From: Tenebrio molitor
Lineage: Eukaryota; Arthropoda; Insecta; Coleoptera; Tenebrionidae
DNA length: 64,000 nt
NCBI RefSeq assembly: GCF_963966145.1
Contig: NC_091047.1
Span: 19,530,001 to 19,594,000, forward strand
Reading direction: 5' to 3'
Part shown: piece by piece, positions 23,401 through 35,470 of the stretch
How positions within the stretch are numbered: the stretch's first letter is position 1
Layout of the letters: each line of letters starts with the position of its first letter
Notes under the pieces: model-generated
What the model was told of the DNA's origin: nothing
The model's input: only the letters and a program-made list of their open reading frames with translations
Database searches by the model: none
Made by a program: the position numbers and the translations under genes

Positions 23401-26400
23401 AATCGATCGCAAAAAAGCGGAACCTAAGTATGGCAACACTGTGCCTTCAAAATTTTCAAAATTCCTAACCAAACTTTTATTCAGATATACAGGATGAAAT
23501 CTGTCAGATTGTCATGGCCAAGCATCGTTTTTTTAAAGTTGGAATACATTATAGATAGGTACATCGAGTGTTCATCAAGTAGCCTTTGAATTTTTTACAA
23601 CATTGTGAAGTATGTCTTAGATAAGATTAATAACAAAAGTTAGGTTAGGACCACGTTAAGAAGTGAGTAAATTCATTTTATATGTAATTTGAGTGCCAGT
23701 TTATCAAAAATGTTTATAATTAGAGCAGGACATGTCTCTGGCTACATGTTTGGTAACATTGAATAAGTTAACGAAAGTCACAGCGATATGTAATCTGTAA
23801 AATTTTAGATTAGATGTGTTTTTTATGTTGAACGCATTAAATGCACACCAAGACATTATTGCAAAGATGTAATCTTCTTGGATAATCTGCTGGTTTCAAT
23901 TTCTGCACTGCTGTGACACGATGATAGGGATAAAGATGTAAATTCTTGTGTAACATTGTGTGCGTTGTTCCAACATTTTTTATTAATTTGCTGACTAAAT
24001 TGTCAAATAAATGTTTTTGGTGCATTAATTAAATTGAAATTAAATTTAATAAAAGTTCAATTTCACAGAAAACGAAACTCAACTCAAAAAATTACGTTAC
24101 ACTCGCAAAACACAACTGACATTTGTCAAGGAATCCTTTTTTCGGTCTATCATTTTTCATCAAAAAGTCATGGCTAACTTGATGAACTTTTTATTTGAAC
24201 ATCCGTTAGTTAGAATTATTACCTGGGTGAAACTGGAGTGCAGTTGACATTTTACTTTTATTCCTTATTGCTTCCTGCCAGCAGGAAATAATAATATATT
24301 GACACTTTCCCACTTGTTAGAAATGCGTTTACTAATTAATAACAAGTTCATTTAAGACTAAAGATTTTTCTACTCATAACAACTTTAAAAAAATATTTAA
24401 AATCTATGCAGTGTACGTTTTAGTTTGATACTTTTACAATTTTAAAGATTCAGTCTGAGGTACTTATTCCCACGTCCATAACTGTGTTTTCTATGCAATT
24501 AGAGAAACAACAGTACTAACACTGTAAATTTTTTCTTAAAATTCCTTTGATTTACTTAAAGTTTTTAATACATACTTAGCTGTAAAAAATTACAACTGCT
24601 AGAGAAAAGTTGTATGTATGTATTAATAACTGTGGTTACGCAGTAAAATATGGGTTTTAACTCTTCCAAGCATACCTTGAATGACATGGTTGATATTTTG
24701 TTCTGGTAAGTTTTTCTATTCATGGTTAAAGCTTGCCAAAACTTATCGTGAAATTATGACTAGTTGGGGACTCATAATTTCTTGTATTTATGTAGTAGAA
24801 AATAGAGTGTCCGCACTAAGAAATTAAAGAAGTCTTTTTTTATTTTGATAATGCTTAGTTTGCTGTTGCTAATTAGAGCAAAAAAGATTTTTGTATGAAA
24901 ACGCAACTTATTATTTTGTGTCCGACCCACCAATTTTTCAATGCATCTGAAGCTATAACTAAGAGAAATTTTCTTCCAGACCATAAACTTATAAGCATCA
25001 AAAAGTCTGTAACATATTGTAAAACAAATTGCTCATTTCTTATTGTTCTGGGTATTGCCTAATCCTTCTACCGTCATTATGTTCGCTAAAACAAAACCGG
25101 AAAGATAATAAAATTCTACTATCTATTGTTATCCTGATTATATTTTGAAGAATATAAAGGCCGCAAACAGATCGGAAATAAAGCTGAAGGTATTGTTCTA
25201 TCTGATCAAGAGTGCTTAGAAAAGATCTACGAACGCATGTCCAGCATAATATGTTACATTTTGTTAATTGTGACAAACGCCTTTGATCTTGCGTCAGCTG
25301 CAAAAGTAACTTTCCGTCACAAATGTCTTTTGTTTTTAATAAAAATAGAGCAGAAAATAAAAACAAAGACACTTTCACAAATTGGAGGTTAAAGTTGACA
25401 AGAGTGACAGCTACAAGGTTTCGTGAGCTACAACGTACGGAAATTACACAAAATGTGCGACAAAGCACTCTTGATCAGATTTTTACACTCTCTACATGCT
25501 GTTGTGGCGGTGGGTTCGTAGGGGAGGTCGCCCCTAACTGAACCATATTTTTAGGAAATATTGCTGTGTCAATAGTATATCTTGTAACCCTTTCGAATTT
25601 TATGCATTTGAAAGATCAGTAGAACTAGAACTACTTTGTAACAAGATGTGTAAAACGATGCCACTCGTGAAAAAAGAATTAAAAATTTGTGAGTCAATAA
25701 CTTTGATGTGATGAATAGTTTTTAAATGATTGCTTAATGGATAGATATGTATAAAAAAAATTGCAACAATTAGGCCAACCACTTAAGACTTCAGGTTAGA
25801 TTAGAAGAGAAATTAAACGATAAGTTCCTACAAAGCGGAGTGAAAACTTCTTATAATCAAGGAGATCTTTTGTCTCATATTTTATCATTTCATCTACCAA
25901 TGGCGCGGTATTCAAGCCGGATTAATTTATCAATTTATTATAATTAATACACGGGTAGATGTTACGGATTTGTTAATCCTTAGAACCTTCTGACAAAAAT
26001 GAATTTAATTGTTTTTTGAACGTTGTGGTTGAAGAAAGTAATCTCTGCTTTAAAAAATGTGTTCTGGTGGTGTGATTTATTGGGCCTAAGTTGTGACAGA
26101 CCACAATAATTATGTAAAAGTTTTACATTTCGACAGAGACGTGGTTTAGTGTTCCTCTTTGTGTCTTACAATATGGCAGTGCCGTTGGCCTGTCAGTACT
26201 GTTCAATAAACAGCATGCGGATACGCCACTGACCCGATTTGCCGAGTTCTAACTCATTATGAATGTATCTAGTTCAATGGTTGTGTGCTAAAGGCTCATT
26301 AGGAAGATGCGCTACATTGTATTCAGATAGTGGCACTAATTAAACTGCTTCAAAACTAGTAGCAGAGCAATAATAACAAAAATCCCAGTCGATGAACTCT

Positions 26401-29400
26401 TTACGACTCGGTAAGAAAAATCAAAAAGTCCGACTGGCCAGCTTGGTGCAATAAATTTCGAGATTCATATCTTACGAAATGAAATAAGTTTTGGAAAATT
26501 CTCGGAACGACAGGTTTATGTTGCAAATTTGTTATCTGGAATGGTTTTACGTCAGGTTGTGTCTAGAGTGTAATATTTATGTTGGCATTTTTTCTCTTGT
26601 AGATGAGTTCTCGGTAATTTGCAATTTTTCTTTTTTCACTGAGTAATCGAGTGAAAGTGGAAATTACTCACGCTTTAAACCACTTTTCTGCCATTTTTAA
26701 AAGGGGAGGTTTTTTCAAATCATAATCACCGACTTCTAACGTCACGTAAATCGTGTTTTATAGATTTAAGTACATGTGCTCAGACACTTTCACTATCTTC
26801 CATTAAGTTTCTTCATTCTGTTATTGGGCAGTTGTCAGAAGAAAGTGGACAGGTGAGATTGTTTCTATTCCGACGCTTGTGTTCTAACGGACCCTGACAA
26901 CTTAATGTTATGACATCAACAAACAACTTTTGTCTTTGTCACCAAGTCTGAATTTTACACAACCTCCAAATTCGTTGGTAGAAAATAAAAAGCTACTGAA
27001 TTTTTATTTACAATTTTCGTCAAGAGACAAATCAGTCGAAAAATATTTACTTTTTGAAAATATAAATTTTACACATATGCATACTTAAATTTTGATGTAA
27101 AAAAGGTAAAAACGATGTATCAGTCAAGTGAATATAATTACATTTCATAACCTTTTTTAAATAAATAAATAAAAAAAATATATAATCGCAAACATAAAAA
27201 AAAGTTTGATTATGTGCTGATTCTGAAGCGATATTAACAAATTAACTAGAAAAGTGTTGTGAAAGAAAATACAGAATATTTAAACGCATTGAAATACGTT
27301 TAATAAAAATTGAAGTACGTTAACCTGACAAATTATGAAATTACAGTAATTATTAGAAATTATGAAATTGATAAATTAGACAGTTGTAGTTGTGAAAAAT
27401 AAATTGAAAAGGAATCTACGGACAACTAATAGGAAAAACCCAAACTACTTTTGAACGTAAAGCACGAAGCGAGCTCACTACATATACACTCGGCATAGAT
27501 TTATCGTCATTGCACAACTTCCTGAGGTTATATCATGATGAAACAAAGTGCAGAACACGATTACGAATTTTCCCTTTTTGGTAAACTTTAATTGAAAAAA
27601 ATCAATCCATTAGTTTTTGAATTAAATGGGTGCGAACCGATAAACCGACAGACAAATATTCTAAAAACTGCTAAAATGTTTTCTGTATCGCATAAATAAC
27701 TCAAAAAGTACTTTTTGTCTAGGTAAACATTGAAATAGCACATAAATAATCCAATTTTATTTATTTGTATATACAGTTTGTCTAAAGATTTTGGAAAACC
27801 TCAATATTGGCCGTTAGTTTTACTGATATACAAAAAAATGTAAAAATTGTAGACATCCTTACCTGTATAAGCTTGAAATAATATAATTTATACAGGCTGT
27901 TCTTCAATTATATGACAATGCAAAATTATATTTGATTATGTACATAACACTGATAGATTTGAAATAAATTAGTACTAAGCCATTTTAAATCGTTTTAAAA
28001 TTATTCTCGTTTAAAAAGAAAAAACATGCAGCATTTAAAAAATCACTCTGTCCTTGATGAACATTTGACTAAAAAATATTAAGTTTTGAACGGTCGTATC
28101 AAATTTTAGATGACTAGACTAGACTAGGATCAATTTGCAAGATTTTACGTCATTTTGTAGAATTTAAATAACTAAATTTTTCAGTTGAACACCTGTGTAT
28201 TACGATATACAGGGTGATTTTGAAAGTTGTGCAGATACATATTTTAATCACGAGCTACTGGATTCATGTATAGTTCTCCCAGAGCTGCAGCGGTTTTATG
28301 GCAGGGTACCATTGTATAAACGTTAACAACACCGACAATAGGTTTAAACCGCAAGTACAACCCCTAATCGTAAATTCGTCCAAGTACTACCCTGTAAACT
28401 GACAGGTATAGAACGAAAATGATGATTGACAGGGGTCTGTTTATGTCGCGTATCGGCATCTCAACAGGCGTAATAATTACTATTGCCCTGCCATAAAACC
28501 GCTGCAGCTCTGGGAGAACTATAGAACTCGGAAAAAATATTTTAAAAATTGTATATCAAAAAATAAAATGACATTTATTTTTTGAGTTACAATTTTTTTT
28601 AATTGCTTTTAGTTTTCTACGTTGTCCTACAACTTCGTAGGTAAAATTTCGGCACATTTTAAAAATACACCCTTGTATATTGTGTTTTATAAAATGTACG
28701 CCAGTGCGAAGTAACCTATAGGAAATATGCTTTAAAACGAGGAAACCGTGTACGTTTTATAAAATATGATATACAGAGTGTATTTTTAAAGTGTGCCGAA
28801 ATTTTACCTACGAGGTTGCTTAACAACGTAGAAGACTAAAAGCAATTAAAAAAAATTGTAGCTCAAAAAATAAATGTCATTTTATTTTTTGACATAGAAT
28901 TTTTTAAATATTTTTTCCGAGTTCTACATGAAGCCAGTAGCTCGTGATTAAAATATCTGCACAACTTTCAAAATCGGACAGATTTTTTGATTTTTTTTTT
29001 AATATCAAGTTTAATAAGTGCTAAATCAATAAATAATAGCTTATTCAATAAAGAAACTTTAAACATGGTTTTCAAAAATCAAGTAGGCTCCCACTGTATG
29101 TATATGTATCTTTTTGTTGAATGACGTCATAATTTTTGTTCTGATATTATTGTACAAAATATTTGAGAAATGGTATTTTTATTGATATTTCCCAATGGGA
29201 AATATAAAATTAAGAAAATTCTTCATAAAACACAACCTGTTAATAAAAAATAGTCTCTAGACTCATCCTTTGATTTTACCCTTTTCTAGTAATCCCACAT
29301 CTTTGTGTAAAAACCTAACATCGTATTATTAGAGCCTTATTAGATAGTGTTTATTTTATTTAATAATATTTTTCAATGACCCAGTAAGTTTTTCATTAAA

Positions 29401-30846
29401 GAAGATTTAATTCTTGATCATCACAATTCTTATTCCAAAAGATTCTCTCCATAGCTGTCTTAAATTATGATTGCAATTTGTCGCGATTCTTCCTAGAAGT
29501 ACTTCTTCCTTACCTGTACAGTTGACCAAAGCAGCAGCGGGAGCCCTAGTCCCCGCCATCTCGAACCCCGCCTCGTCCACGCACCAACAAGAACTTACAA
29601 TCTCATTATCACATTGAACAGTCTCGAAACCGCCCGATTTATTACACCTCGGCATTCTCACACTCTTCGACTCAACTCCCAGAGCTTTGGCTCGCCTCGA
29701 AGCTGCCATCCTGAGCGTCTGACATCCTATAAATAAATCCAATTTCACGATACGAAATAATATCGTTAGTGGAAGAATGAAAAGACACTTTTTGCCATTG
29801 AACCCATCGCCGCTTTGGCGAAAACAATTTCTTGCTCGATTATCACACAGAAATTAGATTAGAACTAATAGGGTCAACGCCTCGACACCTCGTTCATTTT
29901 TTCCTACCTGTAAAAAGCTGCTTGGTGCAAACTTTGCCGCACGGACTCTTGCAGCAGATGCTGTCCACTGAGCAGTCGTCGTCCTCTGAGCACTGCTGCG
30001 CCCTGAAAGGACATTCCGTCAGCATTGGACATTTGGCCTCTGTCGAATCTGCAAACGACAGAACAAAAAAAAATTGTAGAGCAGCTTTCTAAATTTCAAT
30101 CAATTGCGACAATTTTCTTTTGCTGCACTTATTGAAGGTCTAATTCCAAGGCTGTAGTATTATTGCTAATTACAGTTCTGTTGCATCTTGAAGAATGTAC
30201 GAAACGGTGCAGTAACAAATTGTTTCGACCTCAAAACACCTACACGGTGTCGGCGAAATTTTATTTTTGATTCCTTCGCCGATTAACTGTTAATTCGAAG
30301 AGTGTGTCAAAAATTCATACAGGAGCTAGTACAGGAAATTTTAAATTACACATTGCAATGAATTATGAAGTAGAAATTCATTGCTTCACTTAATTTTGTG
30401 ATAATTGAGCACCTTGCGTAAGCTCCTGGATTTTTCGAATCTATTTAATTAGAAAGCGTGATGAAAGTCGAGAAGGAAATAATTCAAAAGTCAGTGTGTC
30501 GGCAGAAGACTAAATAAAAATTCTATTTTAGACATGGAATCTATTTGTTGTGTTACAACAACATGGTGAAGGTCGAATAACATTAAATGAGTCATTTTAT
30601 TAAATTGGCAGGAAAGAGGAAACGAAGATTGTAAAAAAACTGTTTTATTTTGCATAAACTTAGTTAAATTGGATTAATTTCGCTAAATCAGTACTTGTTG
30701 CCACTAGAAATCTTATTTTCTTATTTGACTTTAATTATACCTTTCGAGACAAGAGTGAAATTATTTGTTTGCTTACCTTTCCTGGCAATCGCTATGGAGA
30801 TGAGGACCAAGAGAAGGCCGAGACTGAGTTCCCAACGAATGATCAT
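17435..30846 (-). CDS. transmembrane multi-domain protease-inhibitor array (WAP/Tg1/antistasin/lustrin/Kunitz)
   Basis: There are 14 coding exons: 30846-30777, 30048-29908, 29726-29514, 21794-21609, 21381-21241, 21126-20938, 20880-20671, 20614-20390, 20339-20112, 20054-18933, 18879-18700, 18650-18381, 18329-18075, 18027-17435. They total 4023 nt (1340 residues), and all 13 introns are GT/AG and phase 1. Order: signal peptide (1-22, LGLLLVLISIAIA); WAP (exon 2); thyroglobulin-1 (exon 3); antistasin (exon 4); lustrin/EB-like (exons 5-6); WAP (exon 6); Tg1 (7); antistasin (8); lustrin (9); Tg1, antistasin, WAP, Tg1, antistasin, lustrin (exon 10, 535-909); Kunitz (exon 11); Tg1 (12); acidic linker and Tg1 (13); SEA-like segment (~1146-1240), helix ~1274-1297 and 43-residue tail (14). 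All six Tg1 modules keep CWCV, and antistasin modules carry C.C.DPC. These families inhibit cysteine and serine proteases, so a cell-surface inhibitor array is inferred; the true targets are unknown. Intron 3 is 7.7 kb and full of repeats. Confidence 0.9.
22258..22400. repeat. dispersed repeat, copy A (GCGAGCTCACTA)
   Basis: It shares GCGAGCTCACTA, a C.TGA.GT.ATATC.TGATG block and GTGCAGAACAC with 27467-27625, in the same orientation. Both copies lie in intron 3 of the inhibitor-array gene. No coding sense was seen. Confidence 0.55.
23130..23553 (+). mobile_element. dispersed repeat with acidic C-terminal coding remnant, copy 2
   Basis: It is the plus-strand counterpart of 9836-10256. A short frame ends LEDDSESNDEDNSEGE...EEVKV and a stop. 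The shared sequence then runs to GGAATACATTATA. It lies in intron 3 of the inhibitor-array gene, antisense to it. The protein family of the coding tail is not recognised. Confidence 0.65.
23562..24213 (-). mobile_element. mariner-type transposase remnant
   Basis: The minus-strand frame at 24025-23837 contains LHLYPYHRVTAVQKLKPADY followed by PRRLHLCN. This matches the linker of mariner-like DDE transposases just before the first catalytic block. The ends share GTTCATCAAGT.AGCC in inverted orientation near 23570 and 24180, imperfectly. There is no intact catalytic domain. Confidence 0.55.
25199..25482. repeat. possible TIR element, 17-18-bp inverted ends
   Basis: TCTGATCAAGAGTGCTT at 25201 recurs inverted at 25464-25480. 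Similarity fades inward, so this is a weak MITE call. The region is open on both strands, but the translations show no family motif. Confidence 0.35.
27467..27625. repeat. dispersed repeat, copy B (GCGAGCTCACTA)
   Basis: It is a direct-orientation partner of 22258-22400, sharing the GAGCTCACTA start and a ...GTGCAGAACACGATTAC-like block. It is probably a fragment of a larger unclassified repeat. Confidence 0.55.
28208..28977. mobile_element. palindromic foldback element, interrupted by a MITE
   Basis: The left arm starts TACAGGGTGATTTTGAAAGT, passes the GTTGTGCAGAT block, is interrupted at 28269-28522, and resumes at GAACTCGG to run to ~28700. The right arm (~28757-28977) is its uninterrupted mirror. 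The arms total about 235 bp around a ~50-bp centre. It is non-coding and lies in intron 3 of the inhibitor-array gene. Confidence 0.8.
28269..28522. mobile_element. 254-bp MITE inserted in the left arm of the foldback
   Basis: TIRs of ~37 bp: TATAGTTCTCCCAGAGCTGC onward at 28269 mirrors ...TGGGAGAACTATA at 28522. Removing it restores CTGGATTCATG-TA-GAACTCGG. This matches the other arm (CTGGCTTCATGTAGAACTCGG as reverse complement), so insertion at a TA is shown directly. Confidence 0.85.
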
Positions 30847-32549
30847 TTTGTAGTTACTGTAAATAAAAAATAGTTTCAAATCGAAGTTCAAAACTTCAAA
30901 CGAAATAATCGCAACAACAGCGTTGGAGAGATGGACGCTTAATGAATCATCTTCAGTTTTACCTTGACGTTTGCATTAATTTTTTTCAATATAGGAATGC
31001 AGGATACAAATTTTAGTGTCTTAATTATATTGTTGTTGCTTTTAAGAAAAAAGTCGCTGCAATTTGAAGTTGGTAAAAAAATGTATAATGTGTTTTATGT
31101 TAAGTATAAATATAATTAAATTTATTCACATGTCTCATTGTTTGAAAATATTTACTGTATGAAAATTAACAATAGGTTAGGTTATTTTAAGGACGCTATA
31201 AATTTTACATGACTGTGGATGATTTAAGCCGTCTACGGACATATGCAATGCAAATGAAAGGTGAAGATATGGTTTGGTTTTCAATCGTTTGGAAAATATC
31301 CGGAAAATATCTTATAGTCTTATAGAAAACATTATGAAATCGGTTCGTAGCGGGACACAAATAATTTTGGAAAAAATTGCAAAAAATCTGGAACAGTTGT
31401 TGAGAGCAACTCGTACTTCAAGACTTATTGCAATGGGTAAATTCCGTTGAAACCGTATCATTTTCCAGAAATCCAAACTTAAATAAATAAATAAATTTTG
31501 ATAACAGTTACCGTTAATGTGTAGGTATTTAATTTCAAGGATAGATAACATTTAAGCTGTTGTCTACAAAAGAACCCATATCTTTGTGTCGTAGCAATTA
31601 TACATACATAATATATGGCATTATCTTCTTTGTTTTTTTACTGTACTGGCTTGCGCAGGGTAATAATTAAAAAAATGTGTTATAGTGTTACTTTAATTCT
31701 TTATAAACTAATTGAGACTAATTAGTCTTACCTTGATGTGGTTGCCAGTTTATAATAGGTAATTTAATGTAAATTAATTATTCTTTATTGTGAGATCATG
31801 ACAATATGTATCTATAAATAAAAAAATATAGTATATTATGTTATTAAGAGCAAAAATGAAGTTTTATATGCTGAGGCTGAGGTTTGGCTGCCGAACCCGA
31901 GTTTACTTTATCTGCAGCTCGTCATCGGAGATAATAACTTTATCTGCCGCTGGTCAGCTCATCAGATGCCATGTCAATGAAGTGACACTTTAGCATTATC
32001 AACTCAACCCAGCAGTATAATGTCATATTTTACTGACATTTGAAGAAAAAATATATTATTAAGTAATGTAATATTTTAATGCAAATTGTTATCGATTGTA
32101 TTTCACTTTTCTATTTTTATTTGTGTCTTTTGCTTCATGAAGACGACAGACTTAACCAGTAAGAAAACATATTGTTTTTAATAATATGGTTCGCGTTTAA
32201 AAAATTAAAATATTTACTTGATAACACACTTATTCATACAAATTACAAATTTTTAAAATTAATAAAAGCGTCTCTGGTTAATTTTTTTATTTAAATTAGT
32301 CACTGGGAGTTTCATAATCAAATAATTGCAACAAACATTCTTAACGTCGGTATGTCTTAAGCAGCATGGATCCGGATATTTCAGGATGTTGCATCGCATT
32401 AACAAAAACATTGTAATTTACGTTCTCTCAAGCAAATTCTTACCTATGACACATTTTTATAAATTTTTCATACACATTGCGGCACGCTACTAGGACCATT
32501 GCACATTCTAGGACGAATTTACCTGTACTGTATTTTGCAACATGTGAAT
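30847..32549. other. upstream of the inhibitor-array gene, no other gene
   Basis: By position this holds the promoter and 5' UTR of the minus-strand inhibitor-array gene. I could not pin a TATA box or initiator. No coding exon or clear transposon was seen. A weak near-duplicate CTTTATCTGC.GCT.GTCA occurs twice at 31908-31965. Confidence 0.4.
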
Positions 32550-32707
32550 AACAATAATTTATGCAACAAGTGCGTAAAGCAGTACTTTTATGCACGAATT
32601 TTATCGACAATTTACATAAATAAATACATTTTTTGGTGCAAGTTCGAGTTGCTAAGTGAAAAAAGACTTTATGCATGAGTTCCATACAATATCTTTTGTA
32701 TGGAACT
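32550..32707. repeat. dispersed repeat (GTGCGTAAAG family)
   Basis: It carries AATTTATGCAACAAGTGCGT followed by AAAGCAGTACTTTTATGCACGAA, and ends in a small hairpin, TTCCATACAATATCTTTTGT and ATGGAA. Related copies lie at 33478-33522, 36124-36150 and 41899-42013. Confidence 0.55.
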
Positions 32708-33477
32708 TTGTAATTACTCAAGCAACTTCCCGGTAACACGATATTTCCAATAAACCTCTTACTGTATATTGCACTGTGGAACTTTATGGTCATTTAACCC
32801 TTGGCAATAACCTGAACAACAGGTGTTTGATACGAATATTTTCATTTAGCAATCGTAAAATTCACAGACGTTAAACCACAAAATCGCCTCTAACGCATTG
32901 ACTTAAATGGCTTTCAGCAAGCGAGGTGTTCTGTTGCGGTTTTATTTTTATTAATGAATAATAAATAGAAAGCCAGTGGAAATAATACTATGGGACAAAA
33001 AATTTATTTCACACCTCCGCAAGAGTCCCAAGTCAACAAACTCGGCTTACGGCTGCAAAAACATCTCCGGCATTTCGACTAACGAAGCGAGAGTCGAGTT
33101 CTAATCAATAACAAAATGTGAATTTTATATTGGAAATTCCTGTTAACTAAAATTTAAATTTAACGACGGAATCGATGCAAACACGATATGTGGCTCGTGT
33201 TATTTGGGAGAAAATCCATAAAATAAATACAGTGATTTATGCCATAAAATTTTTATGAACAAAATGTCGATGAATAATACATTTTTAAAGTATACAAAAT
33301 TTTAAATGACGCATGAAGTGGCTACATATTATCTGATACATTGTAAGCAATATGCTTTTTGTTTTGTTTTTGTTTACAACTATTTTGCATGATACACGAT
33401 ACTTGGAGTTTATTTATTTATTTTGTAAATTTTGAATAGGATATCGCCAAACTCATAGCATTGTCCCATTCGTTATA

Positions 33478-33522
33478 AAAAGTGCTACTTTAAGCACTTG
33501 TTGCATAAATTACTATTTTACA
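33478..33522. repeat. fragment of the GTGCGTAAAG dispersed repeat, inverted
   Basis: GTGCTACTTTAAGCACTTGT followed by TGCATAAATTACTA is the reverse complement of the repeat core at 32556-32595. Confidence 0.5.
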
Positions 33523-35046
33523 CCACCATTAAAAAATTGCTGCAAGTAATTGTAAAAGAACTCTAAATGTGCACATTTCAACATAATGACAGCTTTTGAC
33601 TTTTAGCTGTTCACCTAAGTTACGCAACGACAGGATAAAGTTAATCCTACCTAATTCGTATTAAGTTTAATTAATTTTATTCGTTTTACGTAGACAGTGA
33701 TGTTGTCTTATTTATTATTGTGTACGCAACTGGTGTATAAAATCGTATTTTACGCTGCGCTCGTATGTGTAAATTTCCCACTGGTGGTTTATATACGCGC
33801 TGCATCAATTGATATCTCGTTTTAGGTTGTTGCTACGATCGGATTCTTTACTAATTTCACCGTGCACTACCATCCAGAGTAACTGCAGATTTTTTCTGCT
33901 CTTTTATCTTTTGTGTGCATTTTAAATTAAATTCGTGTCGAATTTTTTATAGAAAATTCTAACAACAATTTCCCAAAGATTTTGTAACGATCCTCGTTCA
34001 TTTTTCCACTATTTATTACATTTTTCTCCTTTTTTTTTAAAACAACAGTTTCTGATTTCTTTTCCTTCAGTTATCGTCTGTGAAAACACCAAAAATGTAC
34101 CGTCTTCATATTTTCACGTTGATAAACGTTGTTTATTATAATTGTTGCTTATTATGCGACGATCTCTGCACTACTTCCCATAGCAGTACATTCCGTACTG
34201 AGAAACCCAGATTTAATCGACATTTTGTGGGTCCAAGTCTGCACATTTCCTGCGAAACTCAAACCCCAAACAATAATTTTCCATATTATCTAAATTTATG
34301 CGCTCAGACAGTTAACACAAAATGTAAAAAAAATGTATCTTTCCTTTTATGTTATGTCTTTTATGTCGCATGACTCCACTCATGCTTTTTAAAGCTTACG
34401 CAATATTTGGGTGGAGAATTCGTATCAAGTTTCACCGGATTTTGCCGATTATTTTTACATCATATCACATTGTCCTTTCTTGTTTTCATGTCTCGCAATT
34501 GGGTTTGCCGCGAAAGACTGAGCAATTCAATTGACAGTATTGACACCACAAATGATAACGTGACTGCGTTGTCAGATTTGGCAATAGTGTAATTTTTGCA
34601 CTCGCAAAAGCTTTTGAAGCTCCCCATCACGGTGGTGTCACAATTTCTCCGTTTCAAACGCTCCTGGTAGAATAATTGCCAATAAAACACTTTCTTTGCA
34701 ATAATGCGATGAAAGTTGACAACAGTTGTCTTAATTGGCAGGAGCAGGTTGGTGCACATCATCAATCTTGAAAATGTTCTTCGTGTGCTGGTATTGTTGT
34801 GTCGCAATTAACAACAATGACCACGACGATATGATGATTAATATGCGACTCAAGCACCACATGAGTTGTCATTCTGTCGACTTTTACGTGTTGATTATTT
34901 GGAAAAAATTTGCAGGAATTAATTGCCAATTAGACATTTCAGTTACATTCGTGGTGTGTTTACAAGAGGTGATTCACCTCTTTAGCATTACGTTCCGACC
35001 ATGACAATTAGTAGAAAGCTTTCTGAATTTCTTTCTTAGTCATCAG
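33523..35046. other. no confident gene; weak open frame at 34095-34373
   Basis: A 93-codon plus-strand frame from ATG at 34095 begins with a hydrophobic stretch and contains several Cys. Its composition follows the AT-rich background and no domain is recognised. Pyrimidine-rich AGs near 34070 could be acceptors, but no consistent exon chain emerges. Confidence 0.3.
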
Positions 35047-35470
35047 GTCAGCCAGCAACGAGTCCGGTCTTGGAAAGTCCCAGAATCATGTGCAGTTCGG
35101 TAAGAAACAATTTTTTTTTTGGTTAATTGTCTTATGTTAAAATTGCGTTTAAACGTACTCACGTCGGGTGCGAAGTTGCTACGCTCTGTTAAAAATCCTT
35201 TTCAAGTGTCACCCAACGTTCAACAGTACCGCACGCAGAACACCACTACACCGGAGTTTTCGTTGTGTTGTCGCGGACGTTGGCGCTCGACTGCTGTCTT
35301 CGGCTTCTTACCCAGCACACTGACCGACTTTCGAAAGAGGCATTCCCGTGTTCTAGGTGAGAGCTGTGACGTCATTACGGTTCTTCGCAACCAGGTGACT
35401 CCGCATCCGGGAGTCTACGCGAAGAAGTCCATCCGGAGGTGGAGGATGAAGTCATTGGTTGATGTGCTCT
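35047..35470 (+). CDS. candidate exon cluster, 3' end of an unknown gene
   Basis: A 54-bp segment (35047-35100) is bounded by TTTCTTTCTTAGTCATCAG and a strong GTAAGA donor and is open in two frames. Further GC-rich open sequence with possible AG acceptors follows to ~35470, where one phase-compatible reading ends ...HPEVEDEVIG and a stop. The chain that uses the middle segment needs a 38-bp intron, which is too short to trust. Base composition is clearly unlike the flanks. It could equally be a CpG-rich promoter or 5' UTR; a TGACGTCA site lies inside it. No family is recognised. Confidence 0.25.

Noticed and set aside
25040..25541. Overlapping open frames on both strands (142 and 72 codons)
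   Set aside because: No transposase or host motif, and weak inverted ends suggest a non-coding repeat.
26131..26220. Short GC-balanced segment with ATGGCAGTGCCG
   Set aside because: The frame ends after 19 codons, there is no consistent splicing, and it lies antisense in intron 3 of the inhibitor-array gene.
34095..34373. Possible small secreted Cys-containing protein
   Set aside because: The hydrophobic start is interrupted by Asn/Tyr, the Cys spacing is irregular and the composition matches background. Kept only as a note in the stretch description.
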